NCBI GenBank assembly: GCA_964548225.1 | Contig: CAZJQP010000068.1 | Span: 1-28,580 of the forward strand | DNA: 28,580 bases | Direction of reading: 5' to 3' | DNA from: CALMEH01 sp964548225 | GTDB taxonomy: Bacteria > Acidobacteriota > Blastocatellia > Pyrinomonadales > Pyrinomonadaceae | Made by a program: the position numbers and the translations under genes | Shown: in pieces, positions 16,724-24,458 of the stretch | How positions within the stretch are numbered: position 1 is the stretch's first letter | How the letters are laid out: every line of letters begins with the position of its first letter | Notes under the pieces: model-generated | The model's input: only the letters and a program-made list of their open reading frames with translations | The model's database searches: none | Told to the model about the DNA's origin: nothing

Positions 16724-17119
16724 CTACCGACCTACTAATTGCAAACGCGCATTGGCTCGTTCGAGTTTTTCGAGTTCTGCTTCCAATTCTTCTTCCGTGC
16801 CTTTCCAGCTATTGACGATTTTTTCTGCGGCATCGCGCTCTTGTTTGACCAAAGCCGTGTCAAAGTCTTCGGAATTTTCCGCGACATTTGCCAAAACGGA
16901 GGCTCTGTTTGCCGAAACTTCTACAAAACCGCCCGAAATAACCATTCTTTCCGTTGCGTTGCCGCGTGTATAAGACAAAATGCCCGACTTCAGACTGGAA
17001 ATCAAAGGTGCGTGATTCGGCATAATCCCGATTTCACCCGAAGCCGTTGGCACGGTTACACTGTCAACTTCTTCATCAAAAACTTTTTTTTCAGGTGTTA
17101 CTATTTCAAGTTTAATCAT
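16724..17119 (-). CDS. atpC: F1Fo ATP synthase epsilon subunit
   Basis: 131 residues, the usual length. The start at 17119 gives the classic opening MIKLEIVTPEKKVFDEEVDS; upstream in-frame codons belong to a heptamer repeat. Residues about 5-85 form the beta-sandwich domain, with SGEIGIMPNHAPLISSLKSG the family signature. The rest is the two-helix C-terminal arm (EEELEAELEKLERANARLQ). The subunit couples rotation of the c-ring to the catalytic head and inhibits ATP hydrolysis. It follows atpD, with an 82-base gap filled by a long hairpin, and has no clear ribosome site. A terminator follows. Confidence 0.96.
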   Translation of the reverse strand: MIKLEIVTPEKKVFDEEVDSVTVPTASGEIGIMPNHAPLISSLKSGILSYTRGNATERMVISGGFVEVSANRASVLANVAENSEDFDTALVKQERDAAEKIVNSWKGTEEELEAELEKLERANARLQLVGR

Positions 17120-17126
17120 TTTATTT

Positions 17127-17193
17127 TGAATGATGAACGATGAATGGTGAATGATGAATTTTCTGAAATTCATCATTCACCATTCATTATTCA
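17127..17193 (-). repeat. Heptamer repeats forming a 22-bp hairpin between atpD and atpC
   Basis: Five TGAATGA-like heptamers (17127-17161) are followed by their inverted counterparts (17166-17193). Positions 17141-17161 pair without mismatch with 17166-17186 around a TCTG loop, and one further pair extends the stem. The hairpin ends about 20 bases upstream of the atpC start on the mRNA. It could stabilise the upstream mRNA or lower atpC translation relative to atpD. Similar heptamer arrays occur at 13204. Confidence 0.85.
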
Positions 17194-17200
17194 CAATTTC

Positions 17201-18715
17201 TTAAGCGGCTGCCGCCATCTTCTTCGCTTTTTCACGCGCTTGTTCGATTGTTCCGACCATATAGAACGATTGTTCGGGCATATCATCGCAGTTTCCTTCG
17301 AGAATTTCGCGGAAACCTTTGATTGTGTCTTCGACTTTGACGTATTCGCCTTTCAAACCCGTGAATTGTTCGCCGACTGTGAACGGTTGCGAGAAGAAAC
17401 GTTGAATCTTACGCGCCCGTGCAACAGTTAATTTGTCGTCTTCCGAGAGTTCATCAAGACCAAGAATCGCAATAATATCTTGCAAATCTTTGTAGCGTTG
17501 TAAAATCTTTTTAACTTCTTGCGCCGTATTGTAATGCTCGTCGCCAACAATTTGCGGATCAAGAATACGCGAGTTTGATGCAAGCGGATCAACCGCCGGA
17601 TAAATTCCGAGTTCAACGATTTGCCGCGAAAGCGCAGTAACCGCGTCCAAGTGGGCAAACGTCGTCGCCGGTGCCGGATCGGTATAGTCGTCCGCCGGAA
17701 CATAAACCGCTTGAATCGAAGTGATCGCGCCTGTTTTGGTTGATGTAATGCGTTCCTGCATTTCGCCCATTTCGGTTGCGAGTGTCGGTTGATAACCAAC
17801 CGCTGACGGCATACGACCGAGAAGTGCGGAAACTTCCGAACCGGCTTGCGTAAAGCGGAAAATGTTGTCAACGAAGAAAAGCACATCGTTTCCTTGATCG
17901 CGGAAATATTCAGCAACCGTCAATCCCGATAAAGCAACTCTTAGCCTAGCTCCCGGAGGTTCGGTCATCTGACCATAAACAAGCGACACCTTCGAGTCTT
18001 TAATTGCGTCTTTATCAACTTTCGTCAAATCAAAAGTTCCGGTTTCTTCCATATTGTGCATAAAAGATTCACCGTATTTGATAACATTAGATTCGACCAT
18101 TTCACGAAGAAGATCATTTCCTTCGCGTGTTCTTTCGCCAACGCCCGCGAACACCGAAAAACCGTCGCGTCCCTTCGCCACGTTGTTGATAAGTTCCATA
18201 ATCAGAACTGTTTTGCCAACACCTGCGCCACCAAACAAACCGATTTTTCCGCCGCGAAGAAACGGCTGAACGAGGTCAATAACCTTAATTCCCGTCTCAA
18301 ACATTTCGAGGCGCGTTGATTGCTCATCAAACGAAGGTGCGTGGCGATGAATCGAAGATTTCGTATCCGAATTAACCGGACCGAGTTCATCAACCGGATC
18401 GCCGATAACATTCATTACACGACCGAGCGTTGCCGCACCGACCGGAACGCTAATCGGTCCGCCCAAATCATAAACCTTCATTCCGCGAACCATTCCATCC
18501 GTCGGAAGCATCGAAACCGCACGCACGCGACCTTCGCCCAAATGTTGTTGGACTTCCGCGACGACATCCACCGCAGTTTCAACATCAAAACCTTCGCTCG
18601 AAATGCGTAACGCCTGATAAATCGGCGGTAAATAATTATTTGAAAATTCTACGTCAACCACCGGACCGATAATCTGCACCACTTGCCCGATTTGTCCGTT
18701 ACTTTCATTAGCCAT
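17201..18715 (-). CDS. atpD: F1Fo ATP synthase beta subunit
   Basis: 504 residues, slightly longer than the usual 460-485. It holds the catalytic nucleotide site: Walker A GGAGVGKT (162-169), VFAGVGERTREGNDL after it, Walker B around VLFFVDNIFRF, and ALLGRMPSAVGYQPTLATEMG. The C-terminal domain has DELSEDD in place of the usual DELSEED, which contacts the gamma subunit. It is part of the membrane-bound ATP synthase. The start MANESNGQIGQVVQIIGPVV has AAAGGAG upstream. Only atpC follows; atpA, atpG and the Fo genes are not in the window, and a divergent gene lies upstream. This means the beta-epsilon pair is a separate locus, an arrangement also known in Bacteroidota and Chlorobiota. Confidence 0.98.
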   Translation of the reverse strand: MANESNGQIGQVVQIIGPVVDVEFSNNYLPPIYQALRISSEGFDVETAVDVVAEVQQHLGEGRVRAVSMLPTDGMVRGMKVYDLGGPISVPVGAATLGRVMNVIGDPVDELGPVNSDTKSSIHRHAPSFDEQSTRLEMFETGIKVIDLVQPFLRGGKIGLFGGAGVGKTVLIMELINNVAKGRDGFSVFAGVGERTREGNDLLREMVESNVIKYGESFMHNMEETGTFDLTKVDKDAIKDSKVSLVYGQMTEPPGARLRVALSGLTVAEYFRDQGNDVLFFVDNIFRFTQAGSEVSALLGRMPSAVGYQPTLATEMGEMQERITSTKTGAITSIQAVYVPADDYTDPAPATTFAHLDAVTALSRQIVELGIYPAVDPLASNSRILDPQIVGDEHYNTAQEVKKILQRYKDLQDIIAILGLDELSEDDKLTVARARKIQRFFSQPFTVGEQFTGLKGEYVKVEDTIKGFREILEGNCDDMPEQSFYMVGTIEQAREKAKKMAAAA

Positions 18716-19035
18716 TTTTTATAAATTACTCCTTTAAAAGAAAAGAAAAACGATTAAATAACAAAGGAGAAAGATTACCATATTTACGCCACAGTTAGCA
18801 AAGACAGCTTGTGAAATTTATTACGATTTGACCGGAACGCAAGCGGCTCAATTGACTTGGTGTAGTTTTTTTGAATCTCGAAAGACTCATATTACTCAAA
18901 AGTTCAAAATAATTGACGAGCATTTGCACCGTTTTCAAAGCGACTCATAATAAGCGAACCGCTTGCGCTTCGGTCGAACTTTCAGTAACCTCAATTTGAT
19001 ACGGATTTTTCACCTTAGAGGAACTATTTTTAATT
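18716..19035. other. Divergent intergenic region between atpD and phoH
   Basis: It holds the atpD ribosome site (minus, near 18731) and a weak AGAGGAA site for phoH near 19017. It also holds two degenerate copies, in opposite orientation (18829-18854 plus; 18951-18976 minus), of a repeat related to the one at 28555. One open frame (18774-18950) follows an AAAGGAG but lacks a usual start codon. Promoters for both genes must lie here, but none stands out. Confidence 0.5.
18829..18976. repeat. Inverted pair of GCGCAAGCG-type repeats
   Basis: The minus-strand copy at 18951-18976 matches the repeat at 28555-28580 at 20 of 26 positions. The plus-strand copy at 18829-18854 matches it at 19 of 26. 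The shared core is ACGCAAGCG or GCGCAAGCG preceded by GACYGRA. Confidence 0.5.
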
Positions 19036-20001
19036 TTGAGTAATTTAAGAAAATTAGAACTTCCGCCGCAAGGATTAAAAACTCTCTTCGGCGTGCAGGA
19101 CCAAAACATAAAACATCTGGAAACCCTTTTTAATGTTTCAATCGGCGCACGCGGTAACGAACTGATTATTGACGGTGATGCGGAACACATCCGCAAAGTC
19201 GAACAAATCTTCCGCGATTTTGCCGAACTTTTCGACGAAGGCAACCAATTTACCGACAAAGAACTCCGCGACGCATTTAAACAAATCGCCGAAGAAACCG
19301 CTTATTCGCTGAAAGATTATTTCACCCGCTCGCGTTTCAATCCGTCAGGCAAAAAAGCCGTCGCGCCGAAAACCGCCAATCAACGTAAATATATCGAAGC
19401 GATTCAAGATAAAGATTTGACTTTCGGAATAGGTCCCGCCGGAACCGGAAAAAGTTTTTTGGCAGTCGCAATGGCGGTTCAGGCTTTATTTAATAAGCAA
19501 GTTGACCGCATAATTTTGACTCGTCCGGCAGTCGAAGCCGGCGAAAAACTCGGATTTTTGCCCGGTGATTTGCAAGATAAAGTTGATCCGTATTTGCGTC
19601 CGCTTTACGATGCTTTATTTGATTTGGTTGATACGGAACGAGTTACGAAAATGTTGGAGAAGCGAATTATCGAAATCGCGCCGCTGGCATTTATGAGAGG
19701 AAGAACTTTAAATTCCGCTTTTATCATTCTCGACGAAGCACAAAACACGACGGGTGAACAGATGAAAATGTTCTTAACGCGCATCGGATTCGGCTCGAAA
19801 GTCGTTGTTACAGGCGACATTACGCAAATTGATTTACCACGCGGACAACGTAGCGGACTCAAAGAAGCCGAAAGAGTTTTAAAAAACATTCCCGAAATCG
19901 AATTTGTCTATTTCAACAAAAAAGATGTCGTCCGCCACCGCCTTGTTCAGCTGATTGTTGAGGCGTATGAAGAACAATCAAAAAACGAAACGCCCGAATA
20001 A
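19036..20001 (+). CDS. phoH: PhoH-family ATPase
   Basis: 321 residues, the usual length. The N-terminal KH-like region (about 1-90) contains IGARGNELIIDGDAE. The P-loop ATPase domain follows, with Walker A GPAGTGKS (133-140), TRPAVEAGEKLGFLPGDLQDK and Walker B FIILDEAQNTT. The late motif TGDITQIDLPRGQRSGL is typical of PhoH. The family is linked to RNA metabolism and ribosome maturation, usually beside ybeY. The TTG start at 19036 is the only reasonable start: no ATG precedes residue 1 in frame, and AGAGGAA lies about 12 bases upstream. The partner ybeY lies 1.7 kb downstream, separated by an oxidoreductase gene. Confidence 0.93.
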   Translation: MSNLRKLELPPQGLKTLFGVQDQNIKHLETLFNVSIGARGNELIIDGDAEHIRKVEQIFRDFAELFDEGNQFTDKELRDAFKQIAEETAYSLKDYFTRSRFNPSGKKAVAPKTANQRKYIEAIQDKDLTFGIGPAGTGKSFLAVAMAVQALFNKQVDRIILTRPAVEAGEKLGFLPGDLQDKVDPYLRPLYDALFDLVDTERVTKMLEKRIIEIAPLAFMRGRTLNSAFIILDEAQNTTGEQMKMFLTRIGFGSKVVVTGDITQIDLPRGQRSGLKEAERVLKNIPEIEFVYFNKKDVVRHRLVQLIVEAYEEQSKNETPE

Positions 20002-20129
20002 CGCAAACTGTTTTTGATACCGATTCCGCGAAATGCGCTAAAATTATCGAATCTAAATTTCTGATTTTTCCGAAAATTACACGCTTATAAACTAATTTAG
20101 GTGTAATATTTGCTTTTGGAAAATTATCT

Positions 20130-21725
20130 ATGAACTACGATTACATAATTATCGGCGCGGGTTCGGCGGGTTGTGTGCTTGCCAATCGTTTAACGGAAGA
20201 TGCGCGAGCAAAGGTTCTTCTGCTCGAAGCGGGTTTGCCTGACAAAAAACAGGAAATTCACATTCCGGTTGCTTTCGGCAAACTTTTCAAATCGGAAGTT
20301 GATTGGAATTACGAAACCGAACCGCAAACCGCGATGAATAACCGCCGGCTTTATCAACCGCGAGGCAAAATGCTCGGCGGCTCGAGTTCAATGAACGCGA
20401 TGATTTATATTCGTGGTCATCAGACGGATTTCGACCGCTGGCACGAACTCGGCAATGAAGGCTGGAGTTTCGCCGATGTGCTTCCGTATTTCAAAAAAGC
20501 GCAAAATCAGGAACGCGGCGAGAACGATTTCCACGGCGTTGGCGGAATGCTCAATGTCGCAGATTTGCGCTGTGTCAATCCGCTTTCCAAAGCCTTTGTC
20601 GAAGCCGGAATGGAACTCGGATTCCCGTTCAATACAGATTTTAACGGCGCGGAACAAGAAGGTTTCGGCTTTTATCAGGTAACACAAAAAGGCGGAAAGC
20701 GTTGCAGTGCAGCGGTCGGATATTTAAAACCGGCTTTGAAACGCCCGAATCTCGAAGCGCGAACAAACGCGCAGGTTTTGCGAATAAATTTTGATGGCAA
20801 CCGTGCCGTCGGAGTTGAATTTTCGCAGAACGGAAAAACCGAAACTGCCGAAACAAACGGCGAAGTGTTACTTTGCGGCGGCGCGTTCAATTCCCCGCAA
20901 CTCCTGATGCTTTCGGGCATCGGTTCAGCCGAAAAGCTCGAAAAACTCGGCATTTCAACAAAAATAGATTTGCGCGGTGTCGGTGAAAATTTGCAAGACG
21001 ATTTGTTTGCGGCAGTAATTTTTTCCTGCAAACAACCAATAACTCTTGCTAACGCCGAATCAAAGCTCAACATCGCCAAATATCTGCTTCTCAAGAAAGG
21101 TCAGCTAACGTCAAACGTCGGCGAAGCCGGAGCATTTGTCAAAATTCCTGCCGATGAATCAAGACCGAATCTGCAATTTCATTTCGGTCCGGTTTATTAT
21201 GTCAATCACGGTTTGACCGTTCCCGAAGGACACGGTTTTTCAATCGGTCCGACGCTGATTCGTCCGAAAAGTCGCGGTTTTGTCGGTTTGCGTTCAAACA
21301 ATCCGCTTGATGCACCGCTTATTCAGCCGCGATATTTTGAAAATTCCGATGATTTGCAATTATTAGTTGAAGGAGTGCGGCTCGCTTTTCGTCTGGCTCA
21401 TTCAAAAGCGTTCTCCGCTTTTTGCGGCGAATTTTATCGTTTTGAAGGAACGAAAAAAATCTCGCCTGATTCGACTGACGCGGAAATTGCCGAATATATT
21501 CGCCGCACTGTCGAAACGCTTTATCATCCGGTCGGAACGTGCAAAATGGGTGCGGACGAAATGGCGGTCGTTGATGCAAAATTAAAAGTTCACGGAACGG
21601 AAAATCTGCGTGTGGTTGATGCTTCCGTTTTCCCCGAAGCGATTGGCGGAAATCCTAATGCCGCAATTATAATGATTGCCGAAAAAACAGCGGACATAAT
21701 TAAAAATGCACGAAATATTCAATAA
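20130..21725 (+). CDS. GMC-family FAD-dependent oxidoreductase (choline/alcohol dehydrogenase-like)
   Basis: 531 residues. The N-terminus has the FAD-binding fold: GAGSAG (9-14) and the adenosine-binding acid in LLLEAG. The GMC signatures are clear: PRGKMLGGSSSMNAMIYIRG (about 77-96) and GGAFNSPQLLMLSGIG (about 250-265). The catalytic pair is His466 in YHPVGTCKMG plus Asn in GGNPNAAIIMIAEK (506-519). Members oxidise alcohols, often choline or long-chain alcohols, and pass electrons to a carrier or oxygen. The substrate here cannot be fixed from sequence. There is no signal peptide, so it is cytoplasmic or peripheral. It lies between phoH and ybeY, and its last 20 bases overlap the ybeY start. 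Confidence 0.92.
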   Translation: MNYDYIIIGAGSAGCVLANRLTEDARAKVLLLEAGLPDKKQEIHIPVAFGKLFKSEVDWNYETEPQTAMNNRRLYQPRGKMLGGSSSMNAMIYIRGHQTDFDRWHELGNEGWSFADVLPYFKKAQNQERGENDFHGVGGMLNVADLRCVNPLSKAFVEAGMELGFPFNTDFNGAEQEGFGFYQVTQKGGKRCSAAVGYLKPALKRPNLEARTNAQVLRINFDGNRAVGVEFSQNGKTETAETNGEVLLCGGAFNSPQLLMLSGIGSAEKLEKLGISTKIDLRGVGENLQDDLFAAVIFSCKQPITLANAESKLNIAKYLLLKKGQLTSNVGEAGAFVKIPADESRPNLQFHFGPVYYVNHGLTVPEGHGFSIGPTLIRPKSRGFVGLRSNNPLDAPLIQPRYFENSDDLQLLVEGVRLAFRLAHSKAFSAFCGEFYRFEGTKKISPDSTDAEIAEYIRRTVETLYHPVGTCKMGADEMAVVDAKLKVHGTENLRVVDASVFPEAIGGNPNAAIIMIAEKTADIIKNARNIQ

Positions 21726-22134
21726 TCAACGCAAAATTAAAATTGAAACTCAAAGTTTTTACGGTTTTCTCGAAAAATTATTTCAATCCGTAGCCGAAAC
21801 AACCGGCAAATCTGCGACAATCGCCTTCGTTTCCGACCGCAAAATGCGCGAATTGAACAAAACTTTTCGCGGTAAAAATTCGACGACTGATGTTTTATCG
21901 TTTCCGTTTGAATCCGATGAATTTGACTTTGATACAGATAATCTCGGCGACATTGTAATTTCAATCGAACAAGCGCAAAAACAAGCCGCTGAAAACAATT
22001 TAGACCTCGAAACCGAAATCAAACAACTGATTTTGCACGGCATTTTGCATCTCTGCGGTTATGACCACGAAACCGACAAAGGCGAAATGAATCGGCGCGA
22101 ATTGGAACTTCGTGATAAACTTTTGATTGGTTAA
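21706..22134 (+). CDS. ybeY: Endoribonuclease YbeY
   Basis: 142 residues, near the usual length. The zinc-binding motif HGILHLCGYDH gives His111, His115 and His121. Upstream are the conserved LNKTFRGKNSTTDVLSFPF (about 50-68) and LGDIVIS (80-86). YbeY takes part in maturation of 16S rRNA and ribosome quality control in the cytoplasm. The ATG overlaps the end of the oxidoreductase gene by 20 bases, which implies coupled expression. The family is usually adjacent to phoH; here the two genes are separated by one inserted gene but stay in the same direction. Confidence 0.96.
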   Translation: MHEIFNNQRKIKIETQSFYGFLEKLFQSVAETTGKSATIAFVSDRKMRELNKTFRGKNSTTDVLSFPFESDEFDFDTDNLGDIVISIEQAQKQAAENNLDLETEIKQLILHGILHLCGYDHETDKGEMNRRELELRDKLLIG

Positions 22135-22186
22135 TCGTTAGTTATTTGTAGCTTGTTGCTAAAACCTTTTTCTTTGCAACTAACGA
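22135..22186. repeat. Inverted repeat between ybeY and zwf
   Basis: TCGTTAGTT (22135-22143) pairs with AACTAACGA (22178-22186), with AT-rich sequence between. It starts directly after the ybeY stop and ends 12 bases before the zwf start. It could form a transcript hairpin; the T-run is inside the loop, so it is not a typical terminator. Confidence 0.45.
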
Positions 22187-22198
22187 CTGACAAAATCT

Positions 22199-23710
22199 AT
22201 GAGCGAAACAAAAAAAAAAGCCGAAGCCTGCGTAATGGTAATTTTCGGCGCGACGGGCGATTTGACGAAACGAAAACTTTTCCCCGCGCTTTATAATTTG
22301 GCGAAAGAAGGATTTTTGCCCGAAAATTTTGCGATTGCCGGAGTCGGGCGACAAGAATTAGGCACTGAAGATTTTCGGAAACAAATCTTAGCCGATTTGA
22401 AAGAATTTGTCGGCGAAAAACTCGACAATAAATTGCTTAAATGGTTTGAGGAAAGAATTTATTACACCGGCGGTGATTTTGACGACGACAAAATACTTTT
22501 CAAAGATTTGAAAAATTTGCTCGCAGAAATCTGCGAAACTCACGGAATTCCGGGAAATTTCTTTTATTATATGGCGATTCCGCCGACGCTGTTTGCCAAT
22601 GTTGCTGAAAAAATTGTCAAAAACGGACTCGGCAAAGAAGAAAACGGAAACTGGCGCAGATTCATTTTCGAGAAACCTTTCGGAACGAATTTTGAATCAG
22701 CAAAATCGCTCAACACAGAGTTGTTGAAAATTATCAAAGAACGTCAAATTTACCGAATTGACCATTATCTTGGCAAAGAAACCGTCCAAAATATTTTAGT
22801 TTTCCGCTTTGGAAATTCGATTTTCGAGCCGATTTGGAATCGAAATTTCGTTGACCACGTTCAAATTACAGTTGCCGAAAAACTCGGTGTCGAGCTTCGC
22901 GGCGGTTATTACGACAAAGCGGGCGCGTTGCGCGATATGTTGCCGAATCATATTTTTCAGCTTGTAACTTTAACCGCGATGGAACCGCCGGTTTCATTTG
23001 AAGCCAACGCCGTGCGCGACGAGCAAACCAAAATCCTTGCGGCAATTCAACCGTTTTCGCCCGAAGACGTTCTGCACAAAACCGTTCGCGGACAATATGA
23101 TGCAGGAAAAATCGCCGACAAAAATGTTCCCGCATATCGCACGGAAGAAAATGTCGCCGAAAATTCGACAACCGAAACTTTCGCGGCAATGAAACTTTCG
23201 ATTGATAATTGGCGTTGGGCTGGCGTGCCGTTTTATGTTCGCACCGGAAAACGTCTGCCCGCGAAACATTCGGAAATTGTCATTCAATTCAAAAAAGCTC
23301 CGTTCGTGCTTTTCCGCGATACTTCAATCGAAAAACTGACGACCAATCGAATCGTTATACACATTCAGCCGGACGAAGGCATTACGCTTCATTTCGGCGC
23401 GAAAATTCCCGGTCCGATTGTCCAAATGGGTGCGGTTGATATGGATTTCAATTACGTTGACCATTTCGGCGAACAAATTTCGACAGGTTATGAACGTCTG
23501 CTTTTCGATTGTATGATTGGCGATGCGACGCTTTTCCAACGCGCCGATATGGTCGAAGCAAGCTGGCAAATCGTTACGCCCGTTTTGGACGTTTGGAGCG
23601 CGATTCCGGCGCGTGATTTTCCAAATTACGATTCGGGAACTTGGGGACCGAAGGAGGCGGACGAACTGCTCGAAAAAGATGGGCGCAAGTGGAAAAATAC
23701 GGTTGATTAA
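22199..23710 (+). CDS. zwf: Glucose-6-phosphate 1-dehydrogenase
   Basis: 503 residues, the usual length. It oxidises glucose 6-phosphate to 6-phosphogluconolactone with NADP or NAD, the first step of the oxidative pentose phosphate pathway. The dinucleotide loop IFGATGDLTKRKLFPALYNL is near the N-terminus (about 15-34). The active site motif RIDHYLGKETVQN (about 180-192) carries the catalytic His region and the substrate-binding Lys. FEKPFGTNFESA precedes it. The start MSETKKKAEA has no strong ribosome site. pgl starts one base after its stop, giving the classic zwf-pgl pair. Confidence 0.97.
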   Translation: MSETKKKAEACVMVIFGATGDLTKRKLFPALYNLAKEGFLPENFAIAGVGRQELGTEDFRKQILADLKEFVGEKLDNKLLKWFEERIYYTGGDFDDDKILFKDLKNLLAEICETHGIPGNFFYYMAIPPTLFANVAEKIVKNGLGKEENGNWRRFIFEKPFGTNFESAKSLNTELLKIIKERQIYRIDHYLGKETVQNILVFRFGNSIFEPIWNRNFVDHVQITVAEKLGVELRGGYYDKAGALRDMLPNHIFQLVTLTAMEPPVSFEANAVRDEQTKILAAIQPFSPEDVLHKTVRGQYDAGKIADKNVPAYRTEENVAENSTTETFAAMKLSIDNWRWAGVPFYVRTGKRLPAKHSEIVIQFKKAPFVLFRDTSIEKLTTNRIVIHIQPDEGITLHFGAKIPGPIVQMGAVDMDFNYVDHFGEQISTGYERLLFDCMIGDATLFQRADMVEASWQIVTPVLDVWSAIPARDFPNYDSGTWGPKEADELLEKDGRKWKNTVD

Positions 23711-23711
23711 A

Positions 23712-24458
23712 ATGATAAAAATTTTTCCGAACATCGAAAGATTGAATAATTTCGCGGCGGCAAAGTTTCTCGAAATTGCGTTTTTCGCAATTCAGGAAAG
23801 AGGAGTTTTTAATGTGGTTTTGGCAGGCGGTTCAACGCCGAAATCACTTTATCAATTTCTTTCGGACGAAGAATTTAAAAATGAACTCGACTGGTCGCGC
23901 TGTTTCTTCTATTTTGGCGACGAGAGAAATGTTTTGCCCGACGACGCGGAAAGCAATTTTCGGATGGCAAATGAAAATCTTCTCAAACCTTTGGAAATTT
24001 CGGAATTTAATATCTTTCGATGGCATACCGAAGATAAAGACGCTGAAAAAATCGCTGAAGATTACACGGAAAACATTGATATTGCCTTTGCTTTAGACGA
24101 AGTTGAAAAATTTCCGCGATTCGATTTAATCTTGCTTGGAATGGGCGCGGACGGACATACGGCTTCGCTTTTTCCTTATACGGAAGCATTACACGAAACC
24201 GAAAAAATCGCCGTTGCAAATTATGTCGAAAAATTAAACGATTGGCGATTTACTTTGACTTTTCCGACAATAAACAATGCCCGAAACATAATGTTTCTTG
24301 TCGCAGGCGAAGAAAAAGCCGAAACTTTGCGTGAGGTTTTAGAAGGCGAATTTGAGCCGGAAAGACTTCCCGCTCAAAATGTTCGCCCGAAAAACGGTAA
24401 TCTTTTTTGGCTGATTGATAAAGGTGTGGCAAAATTATTGAATAATGATGGAAATTGA
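23712..24458 (+). CDS. pgl: 6-phosphogluconolactonase
   Basis: 248 residues from the ATG at 23712. The longer open frame upstream overlaps zwf and has no homologous content. Diagnostic motifs are VVLAGGSTPKSLYQFLS (35-51), FYFGDERNVLPDDAESNFRM (66-85) and LLGMGADGHTASLFP (about 139-153), the lactonase/SOL family signature. It hydrolyses the lactone made by Zwf. Its stop overlaps the next gene by 14 bases, so it is part of a tight operon. Confidence 0.95.
   Translation: MIKIFPNIERLNNFAAAKFLEIAFFAIQERGVFNVVLAGGSTPKSLYQFLSDEEFKNELDWSRCFFYFGDERNVLPDDAESNFRMANENLLKPLEISEFNIFRWHTEDKDAEKIAEDYTENIDIAFALDEVEKFPRFDLILLGMGADGHTASLFPYTEALHETEKIAVANYVEKLNDWRFTLTFPTINNARNIMFLVAGEEKAETLREVLEGEFEPERLPAQNVRPKNGNLFWLIDKGVAKLLNNDGN

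Noticed and set aside
18774..18950. 58-codon frame after AAAGGAG in the atpD-phoH gap
   Set aside because: Only ATT or ATA could serve as start, and the frame includes a dispersed repeat; kept as unsupported.
23517..23711. N-terminal extension of pgl over the end of zwf
   Set aside because: Overlaps zwf in another frame; the ATG at 23712 gives the normal lactonase start and one-base spacing.
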